A stretch of 64,000 nt of DNA from Planktothricoides sp. SR001 (GTDB lineage: Bacteria > Cyanobacteriota > Cyanobacteriia > Cyanobacteriales > Laspinemataceae), in contig NZ_LIUQ01000035.1 in assembly GCF_001276715.1 (NCBI RefSeq), positions 1 through 64,000 of the forward strand, given 5' to 3'. The translations under genes and the position numbers were made by a program. Shown in pieces: positions 8,067 through 17,857 of this stretch; position 1 is the stretch's first letter, and every line of letters starts with the position of its first letter. Under the pieces are notes generated by a model. The model was not told the DNA's origin. It did no database searches and worked only from the letters and a program-made list of their open reading frames with translations.

Positions 8067-10700
8067 ATGAAAAAACAAGTTAAATTTTTGATAACTCTGG
8101 CAGTTGTGACGTTTTTATTAGTGCTGCAAATGTCTCCCGGAGTCGCGAAAATTACGGCGGATCATTTTCGGTTTGAAAAGTGGGCTGATGTGGATGCAAA
8201 AATTTCTTTCTTTAGACTTGAGGAAGAGGCGATCGCCTTTAATGAAACTACCGATGTCACTTTAACTTTATTTGAAGAGGGAAAAAGTTTATTTGCCCAG
8301 GAAAATTATGCAGCGGCTGCCCAGATTTGGCAAAGAGTGGCTGACCAGCCTGAACAGGAAAATTTCCCAGCCCAAAAAGCCCTAGCTTTAACTTATGTTG
8401 CTTTAGCTTATCAAAAATTAGAGCAGTGGCTTGAGGCGAAACAAGCAATTGATCAAAGTTTAGCTATTTTCGCCAGATTAGAGTTATCATCTCAGGCAGA
8501 ACAAGTGATCGAAGCAATATTGGCTCAAGCTTTGAATACCGCTGGGTCAGTAGAGTTAAAATTAGGTCACATTGAAGCAGCTTTAGAAAATTGGGAAAAA
8601 GCCACGATCGCCTATACAGAAATTGGGGATACTATTGGCAAGTTAGGCAGCCAAATGAATCAGGCGATCGCCCTGCAAGGTTTGGGGATGTATCCGCGAT
8701 CGCAAACTATCTTAAAAGAAGTATTGACCCAGTTAGAAGCTGAACCTAATTCTCTGCTCAAAGTCAGCAGCTTACATCAGCTTGGCATCACTCTAAGTCT
8801 TACGGGAAAACTAACAGAATCTAGAGACATTTTAGAACAAAATTTAAGTTTAAGTAAAAATTTAAACGCTCCACAAATTACCAGTGCAATTTTGCTGAGT
8901 TTAGGCAATATTTATGAAAAATTAAAGGATAGCCAAGCGGCAGCTTTGTCTTATCAGCAAGCCGAAGAAATTGCCCCGACGATAACTCAAAAATTACAGG
9001 CTAATCTGAATTACCTGAATCTGCTGCGGGCTGAAGATAGTCCCTCAAAATTCCAAAAATTATATGCAACAATTAAGCAAGACTTAAATAAATTAACCTT
9101 AAGTAATAGTTCCGTAGAAATTAGAATCAACTTGGCAGATATTTTACTAAAAATTCCAGCAAATAATACGATAATTTTTCCCAGAGAAATCGCCGAAATA
9201 TTAACCCCTGCGATCCAAGGGGCTAGAACCTTAAGAACCCCCAAGATTGAATCTTATAGTTTAGGAACTTTAGGTAAATTATATGAACAAAATCAACAAT
9301 GGCAAGCAGCGGAAAAAATTACGGAAGAAGCCTTATGGATTGCCCAAAAAATTCAGGCATTAGATTTAATCGCTCGTTGGCAATGGCAATTTGGACGAAT
9401 ATTAACCAATCAAAGCCGAAAACATGAGGCAATTTCTGCTTATACCCAAGCGGTGAATAGCTTACAAAGGTTACGGAATGATTTTGTGAATATTGACCGA
9501 AATGTGCAATTTTCTTTTACGGAAACCGTAGAGCCAGTGTATCGGGAATTGGTGAGACTTTTGGTGCAAGAACCCAACAATCAAGCCAACCTTCAGCAAG
9601 CGAGACAAGTAATTGAATCTTTGCAGTTGGCAGAATTAGATAACTTTTTTCGCGAGGCTTGTTTAGCAGCCCAGCCGATCAAAATTGAGCAAATAGATTC
9701 CACTGCTGCGGTAATTTATCCGATTATTTTGGCCGATCGCCTGTCGGTGATTTTGGCGCGACCTGGTGCAGATTTAACTTACTATGAAACCCAATTACCA
9801 GAAAAAGAGATCCTAGGGCGACTGGAGCAGTTTCAACTATACTTAAATCCCGCTTTTTTTGATAGCGATCGCCTCCAAGTCTCCCAAACCCTGTATGATT
9901 GGCTAATTCGACCCACTGAACCGCAGTTAGCCGCCAGCAATATTCAAACTTTAGTCTTTGTTTTAGATGGGGCTTTGCGGAATTTGGCAATGGCTGCCCT
10001 TTACGACGGGCAACAATATTTAATTGAAAAATATAGTATCGCTCTCGCTCCCGGATTAGAATTATTAAATGTGGAGTCTTTGACTAAAGAAAAATTAGGG
10101 GTTTTGACCGCAGGACTCAGCGAAGCGCGAGGGCATTTTTCTGCTTTGCCCGCTGTAGAAACCGAACTCAGAGAAATTGCTCAAATCTTCAAATCCGATC
10201 TATTGTTAAATCAAAAGTTTACCAATGCCAATTTAACTGCGAAAATCAATTCTGCGAATCTTCCCGTGGTTCATATTGCCACCCACGGTCAATTTAGTTC
10301 CGACGTGGAAAATACATTTATTTTGACTTGGGATGGCAAAATCAACGTGCAGGAGTTTAACAGCATTCTGCGATCGCGAGAGCAAAAATTTAGTCATCCC
10401 CTGGAATTGCTGGTGCTGAGTGCTTGCCAAACCGCCACAGGCGATCGCCGTGCAGCCTTGGGTTTAGCAGGGTTTGCGGTGCGGTCTGGGGTGCGTACCA
10501 CCTTGGGCAGCTTGTGGCAAGTGAGCGATCGTTCCTCTGCGGACTTAATGATTCGGTTTTACCAAGAACTTGCGGGGGGGCAGCCAGCCACCTCAAAAGC
10601 CAAAGCCTTACAAAAGGCTCAGTTAGCCTTGCTGAAAAATCCCCAGTCCCAACATCCCTTTTATTGGGCTCCCTTTGTATTACTGGGAAATTGGCTATAA
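8067..10700 (+). CDS. Exported TPR-CHAT domain protein (caspase-like peptidase fold)
   Basis: 877 residues. The order is an N-terminal signal or anchor helix (residues 7-25), TPR-type helical repeats from about 65 to 470 (LFAQENYAAAAQIWQRVAD and similar), a connecting segment, and a C-terminal CHAT domain from about 600 to 877. CHAT is a clan CD (caspase/separase-like) peptidase fold. The likely dyad is His near residue 740 in HIATHGQF and Cys near 787 in LSACQTATGD, and both are present. LGLAGFAVRSGVRTTLGSLW and the terminal HPFYWAPFVLLGNW are characteristic. The gene sits between a TPS exoprotein and a DUF928 gene. Proteolytic processing of the exoprotein or another secreted partner is plausible but unproven. 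Confidence 0.88.
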   Translation: MKKQVKFLITLAVVTFLLVLQMSPGVAKITADHFRFEKWADVDAKISFFRLEEEAIAFNETTDVTLTLFEEGKSLFAQENYAAAAQIWQRVADQPEQENFPAQKALALTYVALAYQKLEQWLEAKQAIDQSLAIFARLELSSQAEQVIEAILAQALNTAGSVELKLGHIEAALENWEKATIAYTEIGDTIGKLGSQMNQAIALQGLGMYPRSQTILKEVLTQLEAEPNSLLKVSSLHQLGITLSLTGKLTESRDILEQNLSLSKNLNAPQITSAILLSLGNIYEKLKDSQAAALSYQQAEEIAPTITQKLQANLNYLNLLRAEDSPSKFQKLYATIKQDLNKLTLSNSSVEIRINLADILLKIPANNTIIFPREIAEILTPAIQGARTLRTPKIESYSLGTLGKLYEQNQQWQAAEKITEEALWIAQKIQALDLIARWQWQFGRILTNQSRKHEAISAYTQAVNSLQRLRNDFVNIDRNVQFSFTETVEPVYRELVRLLVQEPNNQANLQQARQVIESLQLAELDNFFREACLAAQPIKIEQIDSTAAVIYPIILADRLSVILARPGADLTYYETQLPEKEILGRLEQFQLYLNPAFFDSDRLQVSQTLYDWLIRPTEPQLAASNIQTLVFVLDGALRNLAMAALYDGQQYLIEKYSIALAPGLELLNVESLTKEKLGVLTAGLSEARGHFSALPAVETELREIAQIFKSDLLLNQKFTNANLTAKINSANLPVVHIATHGQFSSDVENTFILTWDGKINVQEFNSILRSREQKFSHPLELLVLSACQTATGDRRAALGLAGFAVRSGVRTTLGSLWQVSDRSSADLMIRFYQELAGGQPATSKAKALQKAQLALLKNPQSQHPFYWAPFVLLGNWL

Positions 10701-10919
10701 AATAGAGTCATCAAAATCATTACGCGTTTATGACTTTTACGCCTTATGGCGGATGACAAAGTTAGGTCGTTCAGAGGATATTTTATCTATCCCTGATGCT
10801 TCTATCCCATCGATCGATCAGAGTGGCGGCTCTCAAGTCAAGGGTTTCAAGCACTTGATCTCGATCGCCAGTCACTTAGCCTAGTCTATAACCGATTTAT
10901 CGAAATCAGGATTCAATCT

Positions 10920-11738
10920 ATGTATTTTTTGATGCCTAAAACTTTCAAAACTCTTCTGGCGCTGCTTTCTTGGGGAATGGTAATGGCATTTTCCTTGCCC
11001 GCATCAGCCCAAACAAAAAGCCACCTGGATTTACCAGCGGAAACGGCTTCAAATGAACAATTTTTGTCAGTCATTTTTGAACCCCCCACCGATGATAGAG
11101 CCGACGATTCCAGGGGTGGCGCTTCGAGGACGGCGGTTAAATGTCGGGACGATATTGCATCCGCAACGCTTCCCGAACAAATCCGTGAAATTCCCTTAAC
11201 TGCTTTGATGCCGGAAAATAATCGCGGGTTAACAATCGCCTCTCATCCCAGTTTTTTTGTCTATATTCCCACCACTTCCGCTCGGCAAATTTATTTTAGT
11301 TTAAAAGACGCAAATAATCGCGGAATTTATCAGGCAACGTTGCCCATTTCCGGGAATGCAGGAGTGGTGCAAATCTCACTACCCCAAGAGCAAAATCCTT
11401 TAGAAATTGGTCAAACTTATCAGTGGTCAGTGGGGTTAATGTGTCAGCGTACTCAAACAGATATGCCTTGGGTCACAGGTAAAATAGAACGAATTCAACT
11501 AGAGGCAAATCTGGCCAGTCAGCTATCGCCCACTCCGAGTCTGCAACAGGCGGTATTGTATGGTCAATCGGGACTTTGGTACGATCTTTTAACCACCCTG
11601 TTTCAACTGAATAAATCAGCCGGTTTGGATAATTTATCCGCCACTGACTCAAATTTATTGAATCAGAATTGGAGCAATTTATTAGGCTCTGTGGGACTGA
11701 GTGCGATCGCCCATGAAACCTTGTTAGAGCAACCCTAA
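10920..11738 (+). CDS. DUF928 family exported protein
   Basis: 272 residues with a signal peptide (hydrophobic to about residue 31, SLPASAQ). The body matches what I recall of DUF928: a short basic Gly/Ser motif (DSRGGASRTAVKC), LTALMPENN, HPSFFVYIPTTSARQIYFSL, and a Cys in VGLMC. The protein is of unknown biochemical function and is often encoded beside CHAT and CHASE2 genes in cyanobacteria. A copy of the GATATTGCATCCGCAACG repeat (11151-11170) lies within the coding sequence and encodes DIASATL in frame, a likely repeat-derived insertion. It ends 44 bp before the kinase gene. Confidence 0.75.
   Translation: MYFLMPKTFKTLLALLSWGMVMAFSLPASAQTKSHLDLPAETASNEQFLSVIFEPPTDDRADDSRGGASRTAVKCRDDIASATLPEQIREIPLTALMPENNRGLTIASHPSFFVYIPTTSARQIYFSLKDANNRGIYQATLPISGNAGVVQISLPQEQNPLEIGQTYQWSVGLMCQRTQTDMPWVTGKIERIQLEANLASQLSPTPSLQQAVLYGQSGLWYDLLTTLFQLNKSAGLDNLSATDSNLLNQNWSNLLGSVGLSAIAHETLLEQP
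11151..11170. repeat. GATATTGCATCCGCAACG repeat inside the DUF928 gene
   Basis: The core is identical to the tandem copies at 25.7 kb. It is contained in frame in the DUF928 coding sequence, just after the conserved Cys (VKCRDD), so the repeat has been accommodated as protein sequence. Where the insertion ends is not certain without homologues. Confidence 0.65.
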
Positions 11739-11740
11739 TC

Positions 11741-11782
11741 TGACAACAACCAACAACCAACAACCAACAACCAACAACAAAA
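11741..11782. repeat. CAACCAA heptamer tract before the CHASE2 kinase gene
   Basis: Short tandem AACAACC/CAACCAA units fill the DUF928 to kinase spacer, as in the heptameric short tandem repeats known from cyanobacteria. The GTG start of the kinase follows directly, and no clear Shine-Dalgarno sequence is visible. Similar tracts occur at 52.1-52.3 and 63.5 kb. Confidence 0.75.
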
Positions 11783-14700
11783 GTGAATTGGCTACTGTCA
11801 AAAATCAACAAAATTACCCCGCAGTGGCGGAGTATTTTATTAATTGCCCCTACCGTAACTTTTTGCGTGATTTGCCTCAAATATACCGGATCTTTGCAAC
11901 TCTTAGAATGGGCAATTTTAGATCAATTTTTTAATTGGCGGCCTGCGGAAAAAGTGGACGATCGCCTCTTAATTGTCACCGTAGATGAACAAGATATTGC
12001 CAGCGTCGGTCAATGGCCTTTATCCGATGCTATTTTAGCAGAAGTGATTCAGACTATCAATCGACATAACCCAGCGGGAATTGGCTTACTGTTTTATCGA
12101 GATTTGCCAGTAGAACCGGGGCATCAAACCTTAGCCCAAGTGATGCGATCGACCCCCAATTTAATCGGGGTGGAAAAAGTGATTGGTGAGCCAGTTCCCG
12201 CTCCTCCGAGTTTAGACCGGATCGGTCAAGTAGGCATCGTTGATTTATTATTAGATGCGGATAGCAAAGTGCGGCGGGTGCTGCTATCTTATCACAACTC
12301 CCAAGGCCAACTACAATTAAGTATTGGCGCTCAATTAGCCATCAACTATCTAAAAACTCACGGCATTACCCCCCAAGTAATTAAAAATAAAAATCAACCA
12401 GATCGGATTCAATTAGGTAAAGCGATTTTAGAACCATTTACTGGCTATAATGGCGGCTATGTGCGAGCCAATACTGCGGGGTATCAAATCTTATTAAACT
12501 ATCGCGGTGGCGATCAAATTTTTGAAAAAATTTCCCTGACCCAACTGTTAAATCCCGAATTTAATTCAGAATTAAAAGCCGAAAAAATATCCGGACGCAT
12601 TGTGTTAATTGGTTCCACCGCCACCAGTTTAAATGAGTTATTTTACACCCCCTACAGTAGCGAGTTAACGACAATCCCTAAAGCCACTCCTGGGGTGATG
12701 ATTCATGGGAATGCGATCAGTCATCTTTTGAGTGCCGCCATTGAGGGGCGACCAACCATTAAGTCTTGGTCAGAATTTACGGAATTTTTTTGGATCATTG
12801 CTTGGTCATTTATCTGGGCGATCGCCAGTTCATGGGCATTAAATCGGGAAAAATATCCCCATAAGCTGATGCTGCAATTGCTGAAACTTACCCTGAACAT
12901 TAGTCTAGGTAATTGTTTGTTATTTAGTATCACTTATTTAGCCTTTATACAAGGCTGGTGGCTGCCGGTGATTCCTGCCGCGATCGCCTTAACCACCAGC
13001 ACCATTAGCCTAAAAATTTATCAATCAATTCAGGTAGCACGCGATAGTGAAAAGCAGCTAATTCAATCCTTACAATGCTTACAAATTGGTGTTTTTTTAT
13101 ATACAAAAAATCACGAAATTATGTATATTAATAAAACAGCAAAAAAGCTGATTCAATCTCCCCCTGAAAATCGCATTTGTCCGGAAGAAATGATCACCTT
13201 TTATCAACTCTATGTCGCCGGAACTGACGAGCCATATCCTTGGGAAAATCTCCCAGTAATTCGAGCGTTAAAGGGCGAAAGCATTAAAGTTGATGATATT
13301 GAAATGCGTCACCCAGACCAAAAATTACTCTTAGAAGTCCAAGGTCAGCCAATCTTGGACAACCAAGGCAATATCCTTTATGCCTTGGTGACTTTTCAAG
13401 AAATTACTCAACGCAAACAAGCGGAAAAAATCTTAGCCGATTATAATCGCACTTTAGAAATCCAAGTAGCCGAAAGAACGGCAGCTTTAAAAGAAAGTGA
13501 CCAACGATTTAGACAGGCTTTTGAATATTCCGCGATCGGGATTTGTCTGCTGTCACCAGCGGGGCAGTTTTTACAAGTCAATCAGGCTTTATGTCAGATG
13601 ATGGGCTACTCTGCCGATGAGTTGCTGCAAAAACATTCTTACGATATCACCCATCCTGAAGACATCGAAGACAACTTCAGATATTTGCAACAACTCTTAT
13701 CGGGAAAAGAAGATGCTTTTTACCGAGAAAAAAGGTTTATTCATCAAAATGGTTCAATCATTTATGGCTTAGTTAGCGTCTCTTTGGTGCAAGATAAAAA
13801 TAACCAACCGCTGTATTTAATCGGTCAAGTGCAAAATATTACGGAACGGAAAAAAGCAGAAATTGCCCTCAGACAGCATGAAGCCCAGATGAATGCGATA
13901 GTCACCAATACCTCCGACGGTTTATTAATTTTAAATCACCAAGGAAAAATTAGCTTTGCTAATCCAGCGGCTGGGCAAATCTTCAATCAACCAGTAGAGG
14001 AACTAATTAACTCAGAATTTGGCATTCCTCAAGACAAAACCTTTGAGATTTATTTAATGGGAGAGCCTTGTCAAACTAAAACCATCGAGATGAAAATTGG
14101 CGAATATCAATCCCAAGGAAAATCCGCTTATATTGTCTCCTTAAGAGATATTAGCGATCGCAAGCAGGCGGAACTAGAGTTACAAAAAGCCAAAGAAGCT
14201 GCTGAAGTTGCCAACCGAGCCAAAAGTGCATTTTTAGCCAAGATGACCCACGAATTCCGCACCCCTTTACACGCTATTTTAGGTTTTAGCCGAATTATTC
14301 AGCGGGATGGGTCTGTGTCACCAGTGCATCAAGAATATTTAACCATTATCGGTCGCAGTGGCCAACATTTGCTGGAACTGATTAATGATGTATTGGATAT
14401 GTCGAAAATTGAAGCAGGGCAAGTCCAATTAAATGAACATCCGGTAAGCTTAAGTCAGCTATTAGTCTCTGTCCAGGAAATGATGCAGATTAAAGCTCGA
14501 TGCAAAAATTTACCGCTGATTTTTGACCGGGATGCTCAGGTGCCGGATTTGGTGAAAACCGACGAACAAAAATTACGTCAAGTTTTGATTAATCTGGTAG
14601 GAAATGCGATTAAGTTTACGGAACAAGGCCAAGTCCTTGTCCGACTGACCCAAATCAGCCCGGAAAATTCGCCCAATCTGCGATTATGCTTTACGGTAGA

Positions 14701-15847
14701 AGATACTGGACAGGGAATTGAACCGGAAGATTTCCCCTCATTGTTTCAACCGTTTGTGCAAACCGCCGCAGGTCGCCATTCTCAAGAAGGTACGGGTTTA
14801 GGGCTGGCCATTTGTCAACAATTTATTGAGTTAATGGGGGGTAAAATCACTGTTATTAGTCGAGGGAAAAAGTTTACCCCTGGATCGGCAATTTTGCCCG
14901 CACCAAACCCCGACCAAGGTGCGCGAAAGTCGGGAGCGACTTTTCAGTTTGAAGTGCAGGTGGCTTTAGTGGAAAGTCTGCCCCTTGGCAACCGACCGTC
15001 CTCCAGCCTCACTTATGGGGCGATCGCCTCAAATCTCACGGCGACAACAACCCTATCGACTTCCCCATCCTGCGATCGCGTCCTAATCGCCGATCCCCTA
15101 GTCGAAAATCATCGAGTTTTGACTAACTCCCTGATTTCCCTAAATTTTCAAGTTCGGGAAGTCACTAATGGCAAAGACCTGATCGAAACCTGGTCGAGTT
15201 GGCAGCCACATTTGATTTTACTCCATCAGCAAATTGCTCAAATCAATGACTTTGAAGTGATTCGACAGATTCGCCAACGGGAAAAAGATCGGCTGCCAGA
15301 GTTCAACTTTGATCCTCCAACATTTATGATGGTATTAATCACCAGTGAATCTAAAGAAGAGCGATCGGCTTTATTTTCCGCTGGTGCGAATCACTGTATT
15401 CACCAATCCTCTCCCACAGAAATCATTTTGCAGCAAATCGGCAAATCTCTCGGAGTCCACGATCTGTATTACACTACTCAGCCCCCTGTAAAATTTTCAC
15501 CGTTTGAGAGGGATAAAATCTCAGATATTTCTATGGTTTCATCGAGTCTTAGCTGGAAACAACAACCCGGTTCAGAGGCGACTTTATTTCCTAACCAAAC
15601 TTGTGTGGACGAACTCCCCAACAATGGACACCAAAATCTCCTAGAACCGGAAAGCTTGATGGTCATGCCTCATCAATGGATTTCGCAGCTATACCAAGCA
15701 GCCAGAAGCGCAGATCAGCATTGGATTTTTCAACTATTAGAAGAACTATACCCAATCAATCAGCCCTTGGCTCAGGAGTTAGCCAATTTAGTGCATGAAT
15801 TCAAAATAGATCGCCTTATTGAAATTATCAAACCTTTAATTAAATGA
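11783..15847 (+). CDS. CHASE2-PAS hybrid sensor histidine kinase
   Basis: 1354 residues from a GTG start. The order is an N-terminal helix, a periplasmic CHASE2 domain (about 40-320), two or three transmembrane helices (about 330-415), three PAS-like domains (about 430-800), a HisKA domain with H-box KMTHEFRTPLHAILG (His near 823), and HATPase_c with N-box LINLVGNAIKFTE, VEDTGQGI and GTGLGLAICQQF. The receiver-like domain (about 1095-1230) has PHLILLHQQIAQINDFE where the phospho-acceptor Asp should be (DxxMP), so it is degenerate. The C-terminal segment resembles that of the next gene. It is probably a membrane sensor for the adjacent secretion cluster. Its TGA overlaps the next ATG by 4 bp. 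Confidence 0.9.
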   Translation: MNWLLSKINKITPQWRSILLIAPTVTFCVICLKYTGSLQLLEWAILDQFFNWRPAEKVDDRLLIVTVDEQDIASVGQWPLSDAILAEVIQTINRHNPAGIGLLFYRDLPVEPGHQTLAQVMRSTPNLIGVEKVIGEPVPAPPSLDRIGQVGIVDLLLDADSKVRRVLLSYHNSQGQLQLSIGAQLAINYLKTHGITPQVIKNKNQPDRIQLGKAILEPFTGYNGGYVRANTAGYQILLNYRGGDQIFEKISLTQLLNPEFNSELKAEKISGRIVLIGSTATSLNELFYTPYSSELTTIPKATPGVMIHGNAISHLLSAAIEGRPTIKSWSEFTEFFWIIAWSFIWAIASSWALNREKYPHKLMLQLLKLTLNISLGNCLLFSITYLAFIQGWWLPVIPAAIALTTSTISLKIYQSIQVARDSEKQLIQSLQCLQIGVFLYTKNHEIMYINKTAKKLIQSPPENRICPEEMITFYQLYVAGTDEPYPWENLPVIRALKGESIKVDDIEMRHPDQKLLLEVQGQPILDNQGNILYALVTFQEITQRKQAEKILADYNRTLEIQVAERTAALKESDQRFRQAFEYSAIGICLLSPAGQFLQVNQALCQMMGYSADELLQKHSYDITHPEDIEDNFRYLQQLLSGKEDAFYREKRFIHQNGSIIYGLVSVSLVQDKNNQPLYLIGQVQNITERKKAEIALRQHEAQMNAIVTNTSDGLLILNHQGKISFANPAAGQIFNQPVEELINSEFGIPQDKTFEIYLMGEPCQTKTIEMKIGEYQSQGKSAYIVSLRDISDRKQAELELQKAKEAAEVANRAKSAFLAKMTHEFRTPLHAILGFSRIIQRDGSVSPVHQEYLTIIGRSGQHLLELINDVLDMSKIEAGQVQLNEHPVSLSQLLVSVQEMMQIKARCKNLPLIFDRDAQVPDLVKTDEQKLRQVLINLVGNAIKFTEQGQVLVRLTQISPENSPNLRLCFTVEDTGQGIEPEDFPSLFQPFVQTAAGRHSQEGTGLGLAICQQFIELMGGKITVISRGKKFTPGSAILPAPNPDQGARKSGATFQFEVQVALVESLPLGNRPSSSLTYGAIASNLTATTTLSTSPSCDRVLIADPLVENHRVLTNSLISLNFQVREVTNGKDLIETWSSWQPHLILLHQQIAQINDFEVIRQIRQREKDRLPEFNFDPPTFMMVLITSESKEERSALFSAGANHCIHQSSPTEIILQQIGKSLGVHDLYYTTQPPVKFSPFERDKISDISMVSSSLSWKQQPGSEATLFPNQTCVDELPNNGHQNLLEPESLMVMPHQWISQLYQAARSADQHWIFQLLEELYPINQPLAQELANLVHEFKIDRLIEIIKPLIK

Positions 15848-17772
15848 ATTACCATAACTCTCAAACTTTTAAAGCGGATATTTTGGTGGTTGACGATACC
15901 CCAGAAAACTTAAAACTCTTGTCAGCAATTTTGACGGAGGCGGGGTATAAAGTTAGACCTGTAACCAATGGTCAACGGGCTTTAGATGCGGTAGAAATGA
16001 ATCCACCTGACGTGATTTTGCTGGATATTTTAATGCCAGAAATGGATGGATATGAAGTTTGCCGCCGCCTGAAACAATCCCGAAACAGTCGAGATATTCC
16101 CGTAATTTTTTTAACCGCTCTCAACGATCCTGCTTCCCAAGTTAAAGGGTTTGAAGTTGGCGCATTTGACTATATTACTAAGCCATTTGATGAGCAAACT
16201 GTTTTGGCGCGGATTGAAAATCAATTAACCATTCAACGGCAAAAAGCTGAACTGCAAGCGGAGATTGTTTATCGCCAGCAGTTGGAAGCCCAATTACGCT
16301 ATGCCAAAGATATGGCTGAAGAAGCGAACCGGGCAAAAAGTGTGTTTATTGCCAATATGAGCCACGAACTCAGAACCCCGATGAATGCAATTCTCGGCTT
16401 TGCGGAATTAATGAAAACCGATCCCGCTTTGAGTGCAGATTATCGAGAATATATGGAAATCATTTATGAAAGTGGTCATTATTTACTATCTTTAATTAAT
16501 GGTATATTAGATTTAGCCAAAATTGAATCACAATCAATTAAGGTGATTAAAGAAACATTTGATTTAAACGATCTGCTCGATCACCTGAATGCCATTTTTA
16601 CTTTTAAGGCAAGCCAGCAAAATATTAAATTTTTAATTGAGCGAAATTCTGAGCTTCCTGAAAAAATTGAAACCGATCGGCAAAAACTGCGACAAGTGTT
16701 AATTAATTTGCTGGGAAATGCTTTGAAGTTTACCAAGCAAGGCCAGGTCATTTTACGCTTAACGGTACTAGATTTTGCGGGAACGACTTTGAAGCTGAAG
16801 GGCGGCGATCTAGATCGGCCGCAGCCAACGGAAAATCAACAACCTTTAACCATGCTGTTTGAGGTGATAGATACGGGTCTGGGAATTCCTCCAGAATATT
16901 TGAGTAAAATATTTCAGCCTTTTTTCCAAACTGAAATGGGGCAAAAGATTCCCGGAGGCACCGGGCTGGGTCTATCGATTAGTAAAAAATTTGTAGAAAT
17001 TTTGGAGGGAGAAATAATTGTTCATAGTGTGGTGAATGAAGGGAGTTCTTTTCAATGTTATTTACCCGTAATGATTCCCAAAAATGATCGGATTTTTCAA
17101 GAGTTGTCTAAAACAACATCCCTGAAATATCCGTCAGAAAAGCATCGGATTTTAGTGGTGGATGATGACCCAACCAACCGATTTTTGTTGCTGGAATTTT
17201 TGAACTTATTAGATGTAGAAACGCGAGCGGTAGAAAATGGCATCCAGGCGATCGCCGAATCGATGGTTTGGCAGCCGCATTTGATTTGGATGGATCTACA
17301 AATGCCGAGCATGGATGGATATGAAACCACTAAAAAAATTCGGGATATCCAAACCGACTTATCACCGAAAATTTTGGCGATGACTGCCAATTTGATTGAC
17401 CTAGAAGCATCGACCAAAATTCAGTTACTTTTTGATGATTTAGTGGGCAAACCATTTAATCAAAAAATTGTTTATGATAAAATTTTGGCGCATTTAGGCG
17501 TCGGTTGTATTTGTCAACTTTCTGCCTCGGAAGTTCTGGCATCTGCGGCCACCGAATTCCCGGAGTATCTCAGTAGTAAATCTCTGGAATTTATGCCTAC
17601 TTTATGGTTACAGCAAATTCACCAAGCCGCCTTACAATCTAGTCCGTCTCAGGTGATGAAACTCTTAGAAGACATTCCGCCTTCCCATGAGCAAGTCCGA
17701 GAGCGTCTCGTGGGTTTTGTCCAAAATTCTCAGTTCGCTCAAATTGTTGAATTGACCCTGTCCCCGAATTAA
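15844..17772 (+). CDS. REC-HisKA-HATPase-REC hybrid histidine kinase
   Basis: 642 residues, soluble. The N-terminal receiver (about 10-125) has the intact acidic pocket (VVDDT) and acceptor LLDILMPEMDGYEV. HisKA has MSHELRTPMNAILGF (His near 173), and HATPase_c has LINLLGNALKFTKQG, VIDTGLGIPPEYL and GGTGLGLSISKKF. A second receiver (about 435-560) has VVDDDPTN and WMDLQMPSMDGYE. All phosphotransfer residues are present, in contrast to the upstream partner. It overlaps that gene by ATGA and shares its C-terminal helical tail type, so the two probably form a translationally coupled relay. No DNA-binding output domain is encoded here. Confidence 0.92.
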   Translation: MNYHNSQTFKADILVVDDTPENLKLLSAILTEAGYKVRPVTNGQRALDAVEMNPPDVILLDILMPEMDGYEVCRRLKQSRNSRDIPVIFLTALNDPASQVKGFEVGAFDYITKPFDEQTVLARIENQLTIQRQKAELQAEIVYRQQLEAQLRYAKDMAEEANRAKSVFIANMSHELRTPMNAILGFAELMKTDPALSADYREYMEIIYESGHYLLSLINGILDLAKIESQSIKVIKETFDLNDLLDHLNAIFTFKASQQNIKFLIERNSELPEKIETDRQKLRQVLINLLGNALKFTKQGQVILRLTVLDFAGTTLKLKGGDLDRPQPTENQQPLTMLFEVIDTGLGIPPEYLSKIFQPFFQTEMGQKIPGGTGLGLSISKKFVEILEGEIIVHSVVNEGSSFQCYLPVMIPKNDRIFQELSKTTSLKYPSEKHRILVVDDDPTNRFLLLEFLNLLDVETRAVENGIQAIAESMVWQPHLIWMDLQMPSMDGYETTKKIRDIQTDLSPKILAMTANLIDLEASTKIQLLFDDLVGKPFNQKIVYDKILAHLGVGCICQLSASEVLASAATEFPEYLSSKSLEFMPTLWLQQIHQAALQSSPSQVMKLLEDIPPSHEQVRERLVGFVQNSQFAQIVELTLSPN

Positions 17773-17857
17773 TGATTGATTTCGGAATTTATTTCGGGAT
17801 TTTTTCTAGCACTCTGGTCATAGACGTTAAAATAGAGAGGTTAGAAGAAAAAGGAAG

